A stretch of DNA of 8,585 bases from Sulfuricella sp. (GCA_019911785.1 JAIOJM010000284.1:1-8585); one strand, 5' to 3'. Shown: positions 1 through 7,005, numbered from the stretch's first letter. The notes: generated from the letters alone by a model not told the origin. Made by a program: numbers and translations.

Positions 1-417
1 CATCAGTTCGATCACGCCGGCCGGTACATAGGCAGCGGAGGCGAGCATGTCGTCCCTGGTGAGTTTCAGTGCCGTCATGGTTTTCTCGCAGGCGACGATC
101 TTGACGCCATCTCCGACCGCCTCATCGATCCGGTTTGCCACCGCCGAGTCGAATTTAAGCATGCCTATCCCCGGGCCATAGACCACGATTTCAAGGTCCA
201 CATTCTTGGCGCCCAGTTCCTGCTGCACATTCTTGGCGTTGTTGAGTGCAAGGTTCCATATTTTCGGGTCGCCTGCGCTGACCTGGAATACCACTTTTTG
301 CTTCTCCGCGGTAGCTTGCGGGGTGGGCGCTTCGACGGCCCGGGCGGCGCTCGAAGCGAAGGACAGTGCCAGTGCGAACGCCGTGGCGAGTACCTGGAAT
401 TGACGTAGGTATTTCAT
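1..417 (-). CDS. Secreted DsrE-family protein (partial, C-terminus beyond window edge)
   Basis: The first 139 residues are visible; the reading frame runs off the window edge without a stop. The N-terminus is a Sec signal peptide: a basic start (MKYLRQFQ), a hydrophobic core around residues 9-21, and a probable signal peptidase I site after ARA (residue 27), so the product should be periplasmic. Residues 41-139 resemble the DsrE/DsrF-like fold: a first beta strand (KVVFQVSAGDP), a helix, a second strand with a glycine-rich turn (LEIVVYGPGIGMLKFD, residues 75-90), then IVACEKTM with a single cysteine at residue 110, the position where many DsrE relatives carry their reactive cysteine. The start is supported by GGAGAC 8 bases upstream. 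It diverges from the sigma factor operon and carries a matching promoter motif. Related cytoplasmic DsrE proteins bind or transfer sulfane sulfur; for periplasmic members like this one the function is not known to me. Family call confident, role not. Confidence 0.85.
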   Translation of the reverse strand, partial: MKYLRQFQVLATAFALALSFASSAARAVEAPTPQATAEKQKVVFQVSAGDPKIWNLALNNAKNVQQELGAKNVDLEIVVYGPGIGMLKFDSAVANRIDEAVGDGVKIVACEKTMTALKLTRDDMLASAAYVPAGVIELM

Positions 418-477
418 GATGTGTTGTCTCCATTTGTAATAATTGAGTTGTAGCGGTGTACTGCCACTGCAATTGTG

Positions 478-503
478 GACGGCTGGAGCAGGGTTTTTAT
501 TCC
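478..503 (-). promoter_or_regulatory. Predicted ECF-sigma promoter for the DsrE-family gene
   Basis: Read on the minus strand this is GGAATA (503-498), a 16-base spacer, then CGTC (481-478). GGAA-type -35 and CGTC-type -10 elements are typical of ECF sigma promoters. The same arrangement with the same spacer occurs in front of the sigma gene on the other strand (535-560). It predicts a transcript start near 470 and a leader of about 50-60 bases before the ATG at 417. The match between the two copies is seen directly; recognition by the adjacent sigma factor is inferred. Confidence 0.72.
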
Positions 504-534
504 ACATTTTTAACATTAAATAATTTCCGGCGAT

Positions 535-560
535 GGAATATTCTCATTGGCTGTCGCGTC
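535..560 (+). promoter_or_regulatory. Predicted ECF-sigma autoregulatory promoter of the sigma/anti-sigma operon
   Basis: GGAATA (535-540), a 16-base spacer, then CGTC (557-560), identical in both boxes and spacing to the minus-strand copy at 478-503; both copies also share a T just before the GG. The -35 boxes face away from each other across a 31-base AT-rich centre (504-534). The predicted transcript start, about 567-570, leaves a leader of roughly 35 bases to the ATG at 604. It also rules out the TTG at 547 as a translation start, because that codon lies upstream of the -10 box. Autoregulation is common for ECF operons, which supports the call. Confidence 0.72.
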
Positions 561-603
561 GTATACTTGTAAGTTCAATATTCAGGTCGAGATTCCGATT
601 GCG

Positions 604-1164
604 ATGAAAATTCTTTCCCTGTTCAGCCGCTCCCATGTCTTCCACGACCAGTTGGAGCAAAGCCGGGTACGCCTATACCGGGTTGCGTACTCCTGGAGTC
701 ATGATGCGGCGCTGGCGGATGATCTGGTGCAGGAAACCCTGTCCAAGGCACTGAAGAATGCGAGTCAGTTGCGCGCCCCGGAACTGCTGAATAGTTGGCT
801 GTTCAGCATCCTGACCAACTGCTGGCGCGATCATTTCCGGCAACACCGGGAGATGGAGGATATTGATGAAATAGAGGATTACCGCTGTGTGCACGAAACC
901 ACGCCGGAAGATGAGCATGTGCAGACCCAGATTGTGGGCCGGGTGCGCGGGGCGGTGGCCAGGCTCGCGCTGGGCCAGCGCCAGGTGCTGACGCTGGTGG
1001 ATCTGGAAGAGTTTTCCTATGTCGAGGTCGCTGCCATCCTGGAGATTCCGGTCGGCACCGTGATGAGCCGCTTGTGTCGTGCGCGGCGGGCGTTGAAGGA
1101 AATGTTGCAGGAACTTGCCCCAGTGCAGTCCGCGCCCATCAGCCAAATCAGGAGAATAAAATGA
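604..1164 (+). CDS. ECF-family RNA polymerase sigma factor
   Basis: A 186-residue group IV (ECF) sigma factor, of normal length for the family. Sigma region 2 spans about residues 15-82, with RLYRVAYSW followed by ADDLVQETLSKAL, the conserved core-binding and -10 recognition helices, and NSWLFSILTNCWRDHFR. A low-complexity acidic linker covers about 83-108. Sigma region 4 (about 112-165) has the helix-turn-helix SYVEVAAILEIPVGTVMSRLCRARRALKE that contacts the -35 box. Region 3 is absent, as expected. ATG 604 is preferred over TTG 547 because it begins just before region 2 and lies downstream of the predicted ECF promoter; its ribosome-binding site is weak. The stop TGA overlaps the ATG of the next gene, so the two are coupled. 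It probably directs transcription of its own operon and of the divergent DsrE gene. The exact ECF subgroup cannot be assigned by eye. Confidence 0.93.
   Translation: MKILSLFSRSHVFHDQLEQSRVRLYRVAYSWSHDAALADDLVQETLSKALKNASQLRAPELLNSWLFSILTNCWRDHFRQHREMEDIDEIEDYRCVHETTPEDEHVQTQIVGRVRGAVARLALGQRQVLTLVDLEEFSYVEVAAILEIPVGTVMSRLCRARRALKEMLQELAPVQSAPISQIRRIK
1150..1164 (+). promoter_or_regulatory. Ribosome-binding site and ATGA stop/start overlap coupling sigma to anti-sigma
   Basis: AGGAG (1150-1154) lies 6 bases before ATG 1161, and the sigma gene stop (TGA, 1162-1164) overlaps this start in the sequence ATGA. This fixes the start of the downstream gene and implies matched synthesis of the two proteins, as is usual for a sigma factor and its inhibitor. 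Confidence 0.85.
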
Positions 1165-1895
1165 AGCAGGATGATCAAGGCGTTTCGGACGAATTCCTCA
1201 ATGCATTTGTGGATGATCAACTCGACGGGGCTGAAAAAAGCCAGGCCTTCGATGCGATCGAGCATGATGAGGCACTGAAGGAACGGGTGTGCGAACTGCG
1301 CGGGCTGAAGGAGAGGATGCGGCACGCCTACGAGCACCCTCCCGCACGGGGCAGATCGGCGGTGAAAGGGCGGCGCTTGCGTACATCCCATCTTCAGGCG
1401 CTGGCTGCTTGCCTGCTGCTGTGCATCGGCGGAGCCTCCGGCTGGTTCGCCCACACCTGGACAGGGATGGGGGGCGACGGGGAAATGATGCGTCTGCTCC
1501 GGAGCGTGCAGCGCAACGATGTCGGGGCGGAGCCCCAAAAAATCATTGTTCACGTGGGTTCATCCAATCCGGTCCGGCTCAAGACGGCCCTGGACGAAAC
1601 CGAGAGCCTGCTGGATAGCTCTCGGCGGTCCGGTCGAAAACTCCAGATTGAAATCGTTGCCAATGGCGGAGGTGTCGATTTGCTGCGTGCGGATGTTTCT
1701 CCCTATGCCCAGCGTATCGGCTTGATGCAGGAAAAATATCCCAACCTCGGTTTCATGGCCTGTGGCCAGACCATCAAGAAACTCCAGGAAAAAGGGGTGG
1801 ACGTGCAACTGCTACCGCATACCGGGGTTGCCACTTCCGCCTTGGACCAGATCACCCTGCGCCTGAAGGAGGACTGGGTTTACATCAAGGTATGA
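1161..1895 (+). CDS. Putative membrane anti-sigma factor with a periplasmic DsrE-like domain
   Basis: 244 residues in three parts. Residues 1-58 are an acidic helical cytoplasmic segment (SDEFLNAFVDDQLDGAEKSQ, then EALKERVCELRGLKERM) resembling the N-terminal sigma-binding domain of RseA-like anti-sigma factors. The zinc motif HxxxCxxC is absent; only a lone C44 is present. A basic stretch (RGRSAVKGRRLR, 63-74) precedes one membrane helix at about 78-97 (LQALAACLLLCIGGASGWF), which orients the C-terminus to the periplasm. Residues 126-244 are DsrE-like: KIIVHVGSSNP, LQIEIVANGGGVDLLRAD, then FMACGQTIKKL with C201 in the conserved cysteine position. This half aligns along its length with the divergent secreted DsrE protein (ACGQT against ACEKT; IEIVANGGGVDLLRAD against LEIVVYGPGIGMLKFD). 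Position after the sigma gene and the ATGA overlap support an anti-sigma role; this is inferred, not shown. The DsrE domain would be the sensor. Confidence 0.8.
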   Translation: MKQDDQGVSDEFLNAFVDDQLDGAEKSQAFDAIEHDEALKERVCELRGLKERMRHAYEHPPARGRSAVKGRRLRTSHLQALAACLLLCIGGASGWFAHTWTGMGGDGEMMRLLRSVQRNDVGAEPQKIIVHVGSSNPVRLKTALDETESLLDSSRRSGRKLQIEIVANGGGVDLLRADVSPYAQRIGLMQEKYPNLGFMACGQTIKKLQEKGVDVQLLPHTGVATSALDQITLRLKEDWVYIKV

Positions 1896-1989
1896 GAATT
1901 TCCTGAGTCTTGCCTTACCTGCGCATCTGTTTGCTGCAGATCGCGGCAATTGCCAAATCGGTTTGGGCTCCGCATCCGCTTTCCTGATC

Positions 1990-1995
1990 TATACT
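1990..1995 (+). promoter_or_regulatory. Possible -10 box upstream of the gnd-like leader ORF and pgl
   Basis: TATACT lies 33 bases before the ATG at 2028 in an otherwise gene-free stretch (1896-2027). No convincing -35 box is found at normal spacing (TTGGGC at 1963-1968 is 21 bases away), so this is only a candidate. A short hairpin, ATCTG/CAGAT around 1925-1941, precedes it but lacks a T-run, so I do not call a terminator for the sigma operon. Confidence 0.25.
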
Positions 1996-2027
1996 TAAAA
2001 AATGTAGTAATGGAAAAGGAAGGCAGC

Positions 2028-2096
2028 ATGAATATCTGCATGATCGGCCTCGCTAGTTCGGATGGAGCCGTGATGCGGCGGCTTGTTCCATGGTGA
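2028..2096 (+). pseudogene. 22-codon ORF, probable 5' remnant of 6-phosphogluconate dehydrogenase (gnd)
   Basis: ATG 2028 has a strong ribosome-binding site (GGAAGG, 2019-2024) and encodes 22 residues beginning MNICMIGL and ending MRRLVPW before TGA at 2094-2096. Bacterial Gnd proteins commonly begin with a Rossmann-fold segment of the type MNIGMIGLGRMG followed by an MVRRL-like helix. Against that remembered pattern the ORF matches ungapped at both ends (MNI-MIGL and RRLV), while the glycine-rich middle is destroyed. gnd often neighbours zwf and pgl, and pgl starts 4 bases downstream. The likeliest reading is that gnd and whatever followed it were deleted, leaving its leader and first codons in front of pgl. 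It may still be translated and couple initiation at pgl. The alternative is a chance short ORF or an unrelated leader peptide. Confidence 0.5.
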
Positions 2097-2100
2097 AGAT

Positions 2101-2799
2101 ATGACCCCCCCGCAACTTTGCCGCTGGTATCTTTTTTCTTCGGAGCAGTCCTTGCAGACTGAAGCCGTCAGCATGATTGCCCGTGCCGCCGAGCAGGCGA
2201 TTACGGGCTCCGGCGCCTTCCGTGTGGTGCTGGCCGGCGGCCATACTCCACGCGCCCTGTATGAGCGGCTGCGAGCTTTAAAGACTGACTGGGAAGCCTG
2301 GCATATCTATTTCGGCGACGAACGTTGCCTGCCCGCTGTCGACCCCGAGCGCAACAGCTCCATGGCGCGGGATGCCTGGCTGGACCATGTTCCGGTGCCG
2401 CAAAAGCAGATTTATGCAATTCCGGCCGAAAGGGGTGCAAAAGCAGCTGCGACAGCCTATTCCGCCACCTTGAAGCAGGTTGGTGAGTTCGATCTGGTGC
2501 TGCTCGGGCTGGGCGAGGATGGCCATACTGCCAGCCTGTTCCCCGGCAACGATTGGGGCCAGGAGGTGGATTCTCCCGTGGCTCTGCCGGTATTCGATGC
2601 GCCCAAGGTCCCGGCAGAGCGGGTGAGCTTGAGCGCCTGGCGCTTGAGCCAGGCAAAGCAGGTGTTGTTCCTGGTGATCGGGGAGAGCAAGCATGAAGCC
2701 GTGATGAACTGGCGCGCCGGAGCCAATATCCCCGCCCGCGCCATCAAGCCCCTGCTTGGGGTGGATGTGCTGGCCGAAAGCGTCCTGCTTAAGGAGTAA
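2101..2799 (+). CDS. pgl: 6-phosphogluconolactonase
   Basis: 232 residues, the usual length of the DevB-type lactonase that hydrolyses 6-phosphoglucono-delta-lactone to 6-phosphogluconate (EC 3.1.1.31), the second step of the oxidative pentose phosphate and Entner-Doudoroff routes; cytoplasmic. Diagnostic segments appear in order: VVLAGGHTPRALYERL (residues 42-57; the family more often has AGGSTP, so the histidine is a small departure), WHIYFGDERCLPAVDPERNSSMARDAWL (67-94), and FDLVLLGLGEDGHTASLFPG (130-149), whose H142 sits in the conserved active-site motif. The C-terminal VLFLVIGESKHEAV and IPARAI also fit. ATG 2101 is chosen over TTG 2083, since GGTGA (2091-2095) lies close upstream and the protein then begins like its relatives. 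Neither zwf nor gnd is intact beside it. It converges on pgi across a REP-like palindrome. Confidence 0.93.
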   Translation: MTPPQLCRWYLFSSEQSLQTEAVSMIARAAEQAITGSGAFRVVLAGGHTPRALYERLRALKTDWEAWHIYFGDERCLPAVDPERNSSMARDAWLDHVPVPQKQIYAIPAERGAKAAATAYSATLKQVGEFDLVLLGLGEDGHTASLFPGNDWGQEVDSPVALPVFDAPKVPAERVSLSAWRLSQAKQVLFLVIGESKHEAVMNWRAGANIPARAIKPLLGVDVLAESVLLKE

Positions 2800-2865
2800 C
2801 TGCGTTGGACGGCAATCCATCCTCTGGCGTTGCGTCCTGGTAGTCAGTCACGTTGAATTTGCATG

Positions 2866-2927
2866 ATGTAGGAGCGACCTCCTGGTCGCGAACCATCGAG
2901 TTCGCGACCAGGAGGTCGCTCCTACAT
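2866..2927. repeat. Inverted pair of REP-like palindromic units (BIME-like)
   Basis: Two perfect 27-base arms (2866-2892 and 2901-2927) are inverted around an 8-base spacer (2893-2900). Each arm has the layout of a REP unit: a GTAGGAGC head followed by its own small hairpin, GCGACC-TCCT-GGTCGC, then GAA. This closely resembles the GTAGGAGCGAGCTTGCTCGCGAA class known from Pseudomonas. An outer perfect 9-base inverted repeat (AGTCAGTCA at 2842-2850, TGACTGACT at 2942-2950) encloses the whole block. It lies between the convergent pgl and pgi genes, where it could stop or stabilise transcripts from both sides. No T-run is present, so it is not a textbook terminator. Confidence 0.85.
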
Positions 2928-2951
2928 GCCGTCTTTCTTGTTGACTGACTG

Positions 2952-4595
2952 CTAACCCCTGCGCACCTTGAAATAATTGATCAACCCGTTGGTGGAGGAA
3001 TCGTGGGAGGAGATGGCTGCCGTGCCGTCAAGTTCCGGCAGGATTTTCTGCGCCAGTTGCTTGCCCAGTTCCACCCCCCACTGGTCGAAGGAATTCAGGT
3101 TCCAGATCATGCCCTGCACGAACACCTTGTGCTCGTAGAGTGCGACCAGCGCGCCCAGGGTCCTGGGGTCGAGTTTCTGGAACAAAATCGAGTTGGTCGG
3201 GCTGTTGCCGGGGAACACCTTGTGCGGCAGCAATTCTTTCAGCGCGGCGCCTTTCATGCCCGCAGCTTCCAGTTCGGCGCGGGCTTCTTCCGCCGTTTTT
3301 CCCTTCATCAGCGCCTCGGTCTGGGCGAAGAAGTTGGAGAGCAGAATCGCGTGATGCTCGCCGATGGGGTTGTGGCTTTCAACCGGGGCGAGAAAATCCG
3401 CCGGCACCAGTCGGGTGCCCTGGTGGATCAGCTGGTAGAAGGCGTGCTGGCCGTTGGTTCCGGGTTCGCCCCAGATCACCGGGCCAGTGGTGTAATCGAC
3501 GGTTTTGCCGTGGCGGTCGACACGCTTGCCGTTGCTTTCCATGTCGAGCTGTTGCAGGTAGGCCGGGAAGCGCGCGAGGGACTGGTCGTAGGGCAGCACG
3601 GCGTGGCTGTGGGCATTCCAGAAGTTGGCGTGCCACATCCCGATCAGGGCCATGATCGCCGGCATGTTGCCTTCCAGCGGCGCGCTGCGGAAGTGCTCGT
3701 CCATTTCGAAGGCGCCGGTGAGCAAGGCCTCGAAATGATCCATGCCGATGAAAACGGCAATCGGCAGCCCGATCGCCGACCACAGCGAGTAGCGTCCGCC
3801 CACCCAGTCCCAGAATTCGAACATGTGCGCGGTGTCGATGCCGAACTGCGCGACGGCTGCGGTGTTGGTGGAAACAGCGACGAAATGCCGGGCGACGGCG
3901 GCTTCGTCCGCCGCCGAGCGGAGCAGCCAGGCCCGCGCGGATGCCGCGTTGGTCATGGTTTCCTGGGTGGTGAAGGTCTTCGAGGCGACGATGAACAGCG
4001 TGGTTGCCGGGTCGAGCCGCTTCAGCGTTTCCGCCAGCTGCGTGCCGTCGATATTGGAGACGAAGTGGGCATGCAACCCCGGCTTGCCATAAGGCGCAAG
4101 CGCCAGGCAAGCCATGGCCGGGCCGAGATCGGAGCCGCCGATGCCGATGTTGACGATGTCGGTGATCGGCTTGCCGGTGTAGCCTTTCCACTGACCCGAG
4201 CGCACGCTTTCCGTAAATTCGCGCATCTTGCCGAGCACGCGTTGCACTTCAGGCATGACGTCTTGTCCATCGACCATGACCGGACGGCTGGAGCGGTTGC
4301 GCAGCGCCGTGTGCAGTACCGCGCGGTTTTCGGTGAAGTTGATCTTGTCGCCGACGAACATCTTTTCGCGCCAGCCTTCGACGTCCACTTTGCGCGCCAG
4401 CGCCGCCAGCAGCGTCATGGTCTCCGAGTCGATGCGGTTCTTCGAGTAATCCAGCAGGATGCCGCAGGCTTCCAGGGAGAATTTATCGAAGCGCCTGGGA
4501 TCGGCGGCAAACAGCTCGCGCAACGAAGAGGAGGCCAGGGTTTTCTGGTGCGCTTTCAGCGCCTGCCAGGGTTTTGAGCGGGTGAGGACGGACAT
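2952..4595 (-). CDS. pgi: Glucose-6-phosphate isomerase
   Basis: 547 residues, the normal length of the classical bacterial enzyme that interconverts glucose-6-phosphate and fructose-6-phosphate (EC 5.3.1.9), cytoplasmic and typically a dimer. The two family signatures are present: [11 protein letters not shown] (263-273) and [18 protein letters not shown] (495-512). Expected catalytic residues are visible: E353 in MESNGK, H384 in [14 protein letters not shown], and K512 in ELGKQ. The phosphate-binding segments [11 protein letters not shown] (149-159) and [12 protein letters not shown] (203-214) are intact. ATG 4595 has AGGA 7 bases upstream. It lies downstream of glgB on the same strand, separated by 156 bases that hold a MITE-like palindrome, so co-transcription is possible. 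It ends in TAG close to the REP pair. Nothing suggests loss of function. Confidence 0.98.
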   Translation of the reverse strand: MSVLTRSKPWQALKAHQKTLASSSLRELFAADPRRFDKFSLEACGILLDYSKNRIDSETMTLLAALARKVDVEGWREKMFVGDKINFTENRAVLHTALRNRSSRPVMVDGQDVMPEVQRVLGKMREFTESVRSGQWKGYTGKPITDIVNIGIGGSDLGPAMACLALAPYGKPGLHAHFVSNIDGTQLAETLKRLDPATTLFIVASKTFTTQETMTNAASARAWLLRSAADEAAVARHFVAVSTNTAAVAQFGIDTAHMFEFWDWVGGRYSLWSAIGLPIAVFIGMDHFEALLTGAFEMDEHFRSAPLEGNMPAIMALIGMWHANFWNAHSHAVLPYDQSLARFPAYLQQLDMESNGKRVDRHGKTVDYTTGPVIWGEPGTNGQHAFYQLIHQGTRLVPADFLAPVESHNPIGEHHAILLSNFFAQTEALMKGKTAEEARAELEAAGMKGAALKELLPHKVFPGNSPTNSILFQKLDPRTLGALVALYEHKVFVQGMIWNLNSFDQWGVELGKQLAQKILPELDGTAAISSHDSSTNGLINYFKVRRG

Positions 4596-4618
4596 AATTG
4601 ATCCTAAAACTCAGTTGA

Positions 4619-4743
4619 ACCGCAGAGACGCAGAGGCGCTGAGAAAAAGCAATGCGTTATGGTATTGCACGATCTCACCTATTTGGAGAGACGGAAAATT
4701 GCCATAACCCATTTATTCCTCTGCGTCTCTGCGCCTCTGCGGT
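4619..4743. repeat. 125-bp MITE-like palindromic element with octamer repeats
   Basis: Imperfect terminal inverted arms at 4619-4662 and 4702-4743 flank a 39-base centre. Both ends begin ACCGCAGAG when read inwards, and the inner ends are GTTATGG and CCATAAC. Each arm contains three tandem copies of an 8-base unit, GCAGAGAC-like at 4622-4645 and CCTCTGCG-like at 4718-4741, in opposite orientations. No coding capacity or transposase is seen, and target-site duplications are not evident. Repeats of the type CGCAGAGACGCAGAGG are, from memory, widely scattered between genes in environmental bacteria. It fills the gap between glgB and pgi and, if transcribed, would form a long hairpin in the message. 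Confidence 0.75.
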
Positions 4744-4751
4744 GAATCTTT

Positions 4752-6920
4752 CTATTCGGCCAAAGCCAATACGATCCCCGCCAGCGGCGGTACGGTGATC
4801 ACGATGGAGTGGGGGTAGCCCATCCATGGGGTGTTCTCGCTGGCAACCCCTGAGCCGTTGCCCAGGTTGGAGCCGCCGTAATACTGCGAGTCGCTGTTGA
4901 AGATCTCCCGGTACGGGCCGGGCCGGGGTACGCCGATGCGGTAGCCGCGGCGCGGTACCGGGGTGAAGTTCAGAATCACCGCCACGGATGCGCCATTGCG
5001 GTCGCGCCGCAGGTAGGAAAGCACCGACTGGTCGGCGTCGTGGCAATCGATCCAGGCAAAGCCGTCCGACGTGAAATCCAGCTCATGCAGGGCGGGCCGG
5101 TCGTGGTAGAGGCGGTTGAGGTCGCGCGACAGTCTTTTCACTCCCTGGTGCTGCTCGCGTTCCAGCAGCCCCCAGTCGAGCTCTCCGTCGATTCGCCATT
5201 CCCGTCCCTGGGCCAGTTCGTTGCCCATGAAGTTGAGTTTCTTGCCGGGGTAGGTCATCTGGTAGGTGAGCAGCAGGCGCAGGTTGGCGAATTTCTGCCA
5301 GCCATCGCCCGGCATCTTGTCGAGCAGCGAGCGCTTGCCATGCACCACCTCGTCATGGGAGAACGGCAGCACGAAATTCTCGGTGTAGGCGTAAAGCTGG
5401 CCGAAGGTGAGTTCGTTGTGGTGGTAACGGCGATGCACCGGATCGTTCTGCATGTAGGTCAGGGTGTCGTTCATCCAGCCCATGTTCCACTTCATCGAAA
5501 AGCCCAGGCCCCCGAGGTAGACCGGGCGCGACACCATCGGCCAGGAGGTGGATTCCTCGGCGAAGGTGAGTGCGCCGGGAAATTCGTCGTGCACCATGAT
5601 GTTGAGCTGGCGCAGGAATTCGATGGCTTCGAGATTCTCACGCCCGCCGTACTTGTTCGGCAGCCATTCGCCGGCCTTGCGCGAGTAGTCGAGGTAGAGC
5701 ATGGAGGCGACCGCGTCCACGCGCAGGCCGTCGAGGTGGAATTCCTCCAGCCAGTAATGGGCGCTGGACAACAAGAAGCCTTTTACCTCGTGCCGGCCGA
5801 AATTGAAGATGTGGGTGCCCCAGTCGATATGCAGGCCCAGGCGCGGGTCTTCGTGCTCGTACAGGGCGGTGCCGTCGTAGCGGGCGAGCGCCCAGGCATC
5901 CTGCGGGAAGTGCGCCGGTACCCAGTCGAGGATGACGCCGATGTCCGCCTGGTGGCAGGCGTCGACGAAGGCGCGCAGTTCGTCCGGCGTGCCGTGACGC
6001 GATGTCGGGGCGAAGTAGCCGGTGGTCTGGTAGCCCCAGGACTCGTCCAGCGGATGTTCGGAAATCGGCAGCAGCTCGATGTGGGTGTAACCCATTTCCC
6101 TGACGTAGGGAACCAGGCTTTCGGCCAGTTCGCGCCAGGTGTAAAAGCTCCCGTCGGGATGGCGCCGCCACGAGCCGGCATGGATTTCGTAGATGTTGAA
6201 CGGCGCGTGCAGCCAGTCCAGGTTCTTGCGCTTCTCCAGCCAGGCGCCGTCCTGCCAGACATGGCCTGCAGGCGCAGTGATGCGGGCGGCGGTATTCGGG
6301 CGCAGTTCGAATTCCCTGGCGTAGGGGTCGGCCTTGACCAGCACCTGGCCGCTGTGGCGGTTGCGGATTTCGAATTTGTACAGGCTGCCGGGAGGAAGCC
6401 CAGGGATGAATATTTCCCACACTCCCGAGCTGCCCAGGCTGCGCATCGGGTGGACGCGGCCGTCCCAGTGGTTGAAGTCGCCGACCACGCTGACTCTTTC
6501 CGCGTTGGGCGCCCATACCGCGAAGCGCACGCCCGCGATGCCGAGGCTTTCCATCGGCTGCGCGCCCAGCATGCGGTAGCCCTGATAGAGCCGGCCTTCG
6601 CTGAAAAGGAAAAGGTCGTGCTCGCTGATGGTGCTGGGGAAGGAATAGGGGTCATGGCTGGTGTTCAGTACCCCGTTTTGCAGGTGGCGCAGACGGCACG
6701 GAGCGGACGGCGCTTCCTTGCCGTGCCACTCGAACAGGCCATGCGGGTCGGTTTTTTGCATGTCCTCCCAGCCATCTCCCATGTGTAGCCAGAGTTTCTC
6801 GGAGAAGGGCGCAAATACCCGGACTGTCCAGCTTCCATTGGCCTGGTGCGTGCCGAGGAAGGCGAAAGGATCATGCAGCCGGGCTTGAAGCAAAGACCTT
6901 ATTCGCGGATTGCCTTTCAT
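4752..6920 (-). CDS. glgB: 1,4-alpha-glucan branching enzyme (GH13_9)
   Basis: 722 residues, full length for the E. coli-type enzyme that cuts alpha-1,4 glucan chains and re-attaches them through alpha-1,6 bonds (EC 2.4.1.18) in glycogen synthesis. Domains in order: an N1 beta domain (about 15-100, [10 protein letters not shown]...WTVRVFAP), a CBM48-type N2 domain (about 120-215, [25 protein letters not shown]), a catalytic (beta/alpha)8 barrel (about 240-600) and a C-terminal beta domain. GH13 regions are intact: DWVPAHF (332-338), [11 protein letters not shown] (399-409) with nucleophile D402, AEESTSWP (454-461) with acid/base E455, and FSHDEVVHG (520-528) with D523. These sit at a constant offset of 3 from E. 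coli D405, E458 and D526. ATG 6920 is the only in-frame start upstream; its ribosome-binding site is weak (GGAA, about 12 bases away). It is transcribed divergently from glgC. Confidence 0.98.
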   Translation of the reverse strand: MKGNPRIRSLLQARLHDPFAFLGTHQANGSWTVRVFAPFSEKLWLHMGDGWEDMQKTDPHGLFEWHGKEAPSAPCRLRHLQNGVLNTSHDPYSFPSTISEHDLFLFSEGRLYQGYRMLGAQPMESLGIAGVRFAVWAPNAERVSVVGDFNHWDGRVHPMRSLGSSGVWEIFIPGLPPGSLYKFEIRNRHSGQVLVKADPYAREFELRPNTAARITAPAGHVWQDGAWLEKRKNLDWLHAPFNIYEIHAGSWRRHPDGSFYTWRELAESLVPYVREMGYTHIELLPISEHPLDESWGYQTTGYFAPTSRHGTPDELRAFVDACHQADIGVILDWVPAHFPQDAWALARYDGTALYEHEDPRLGLHIDWGTHIFNFGRHEVKGFLLSSAHYWLEEFHLDGLRVDAVASMLYLDYSRKAGEWLPNKYGGRENLEAIEFLRQLNIMVHDEFPGALTFAEESTSWPMVSRPVYLGGLGFSMKWNMGWMNDTLTYMQNDPVHRRYHHNELTFGQLYAYTENFVLPFSHDEVVHGKRSLLDKMPGDGWQKFANLRLLLTYQMTYPGKKLNFMGNELAQGREWRIDGELDWGLLEREQHQGVKRLSRDLNRLYHDRPALHELDFTSDGFAWIDCHDADQSVLSYLRRDRNGASVAVILNFTPVPRRGYRIGVPRPGPYREIFNSDSQYYGGSNLGNGSGVASENTPWMGYPHSIVITVPPLAGIVLALAE

Positions 6921-6956
6921 GAGATGTCATGTTTCCATAAAGTCGAATATATTTGG

Positions 6957-6962
6957 ATTATA
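6957..6962 (-). promoter_or_regulatory. Candidate -10 box for glgB
   Basis: On the minus strand this is a perfect TATAAT, 37 bases before the glgB start. No good -35 box is found at 16-18 base spacing; the region it would occupy (about 6979-6986) overlaps the -35 zone of the opposing glgC promoter. If both are real, the two promoters would compete for the same face of DNA. Confidence 0.5.
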
Positions 6963-6996
6963 ACGGCTGTTACTCGGTTTGCGGGAGATTTCGGTC

Positions 6997-7005
6997 TGCT
7001 ATAAT
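6997..7005 (+). promoter_or_regulatory. Extended -10 promoter for glgC
   Basis: TGCTATAAT is a perfect extended -10 element (TGn followed by TATAAT at 7000-7005). Such promoters can work with a poor -35 box, and the best here (TTTGCG, 6978-6983) is poor. The predicted transcript start near 7012 gives a leader of about 70 bases before TTG 7084. It also excludes the upstream TTG at 6979 as the glgC start. Confidence 0.65.

Noticed and set aside
191..472. 93-codon minus-strand open frame overlapping the DsrE gene
   Set aside because: It is a different frame of the secreted DsrE gene, which has a signal peptide, ribosome-binding site and family motifs; the alternative frame has none.
547..603. 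Extended N-terminus of the sigma factor from TTG 547
   Set aside because: This start lies between the two boxes of the predicted promoter, so it would precede the transcript start; the added residues match nothing in ECF sigma region 2.
1925..1941. Possible terminator after the anti-sigma gene
   Set aside because: The ATCTG/CAGAT stem is only 5 bp with a 7-base loop and no T-run follows.
3003..4577. 524-codon open frame on the plus strand, antisense to pgi
   Set aside because: It lies wholly inside a well-supported pgi gene, has no recognisable domain and shows the skewed composition expected of an antisense frame in GC-rich DNA.
5040..6788. 582-codon open frame on the plus strand, antisense to glgB
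   Set aside because: The opposite strand encodes a complete GlgB with all catalytic motifs; the antisense product is repetitive in V, A, G, R and Q and resembles no family I know.
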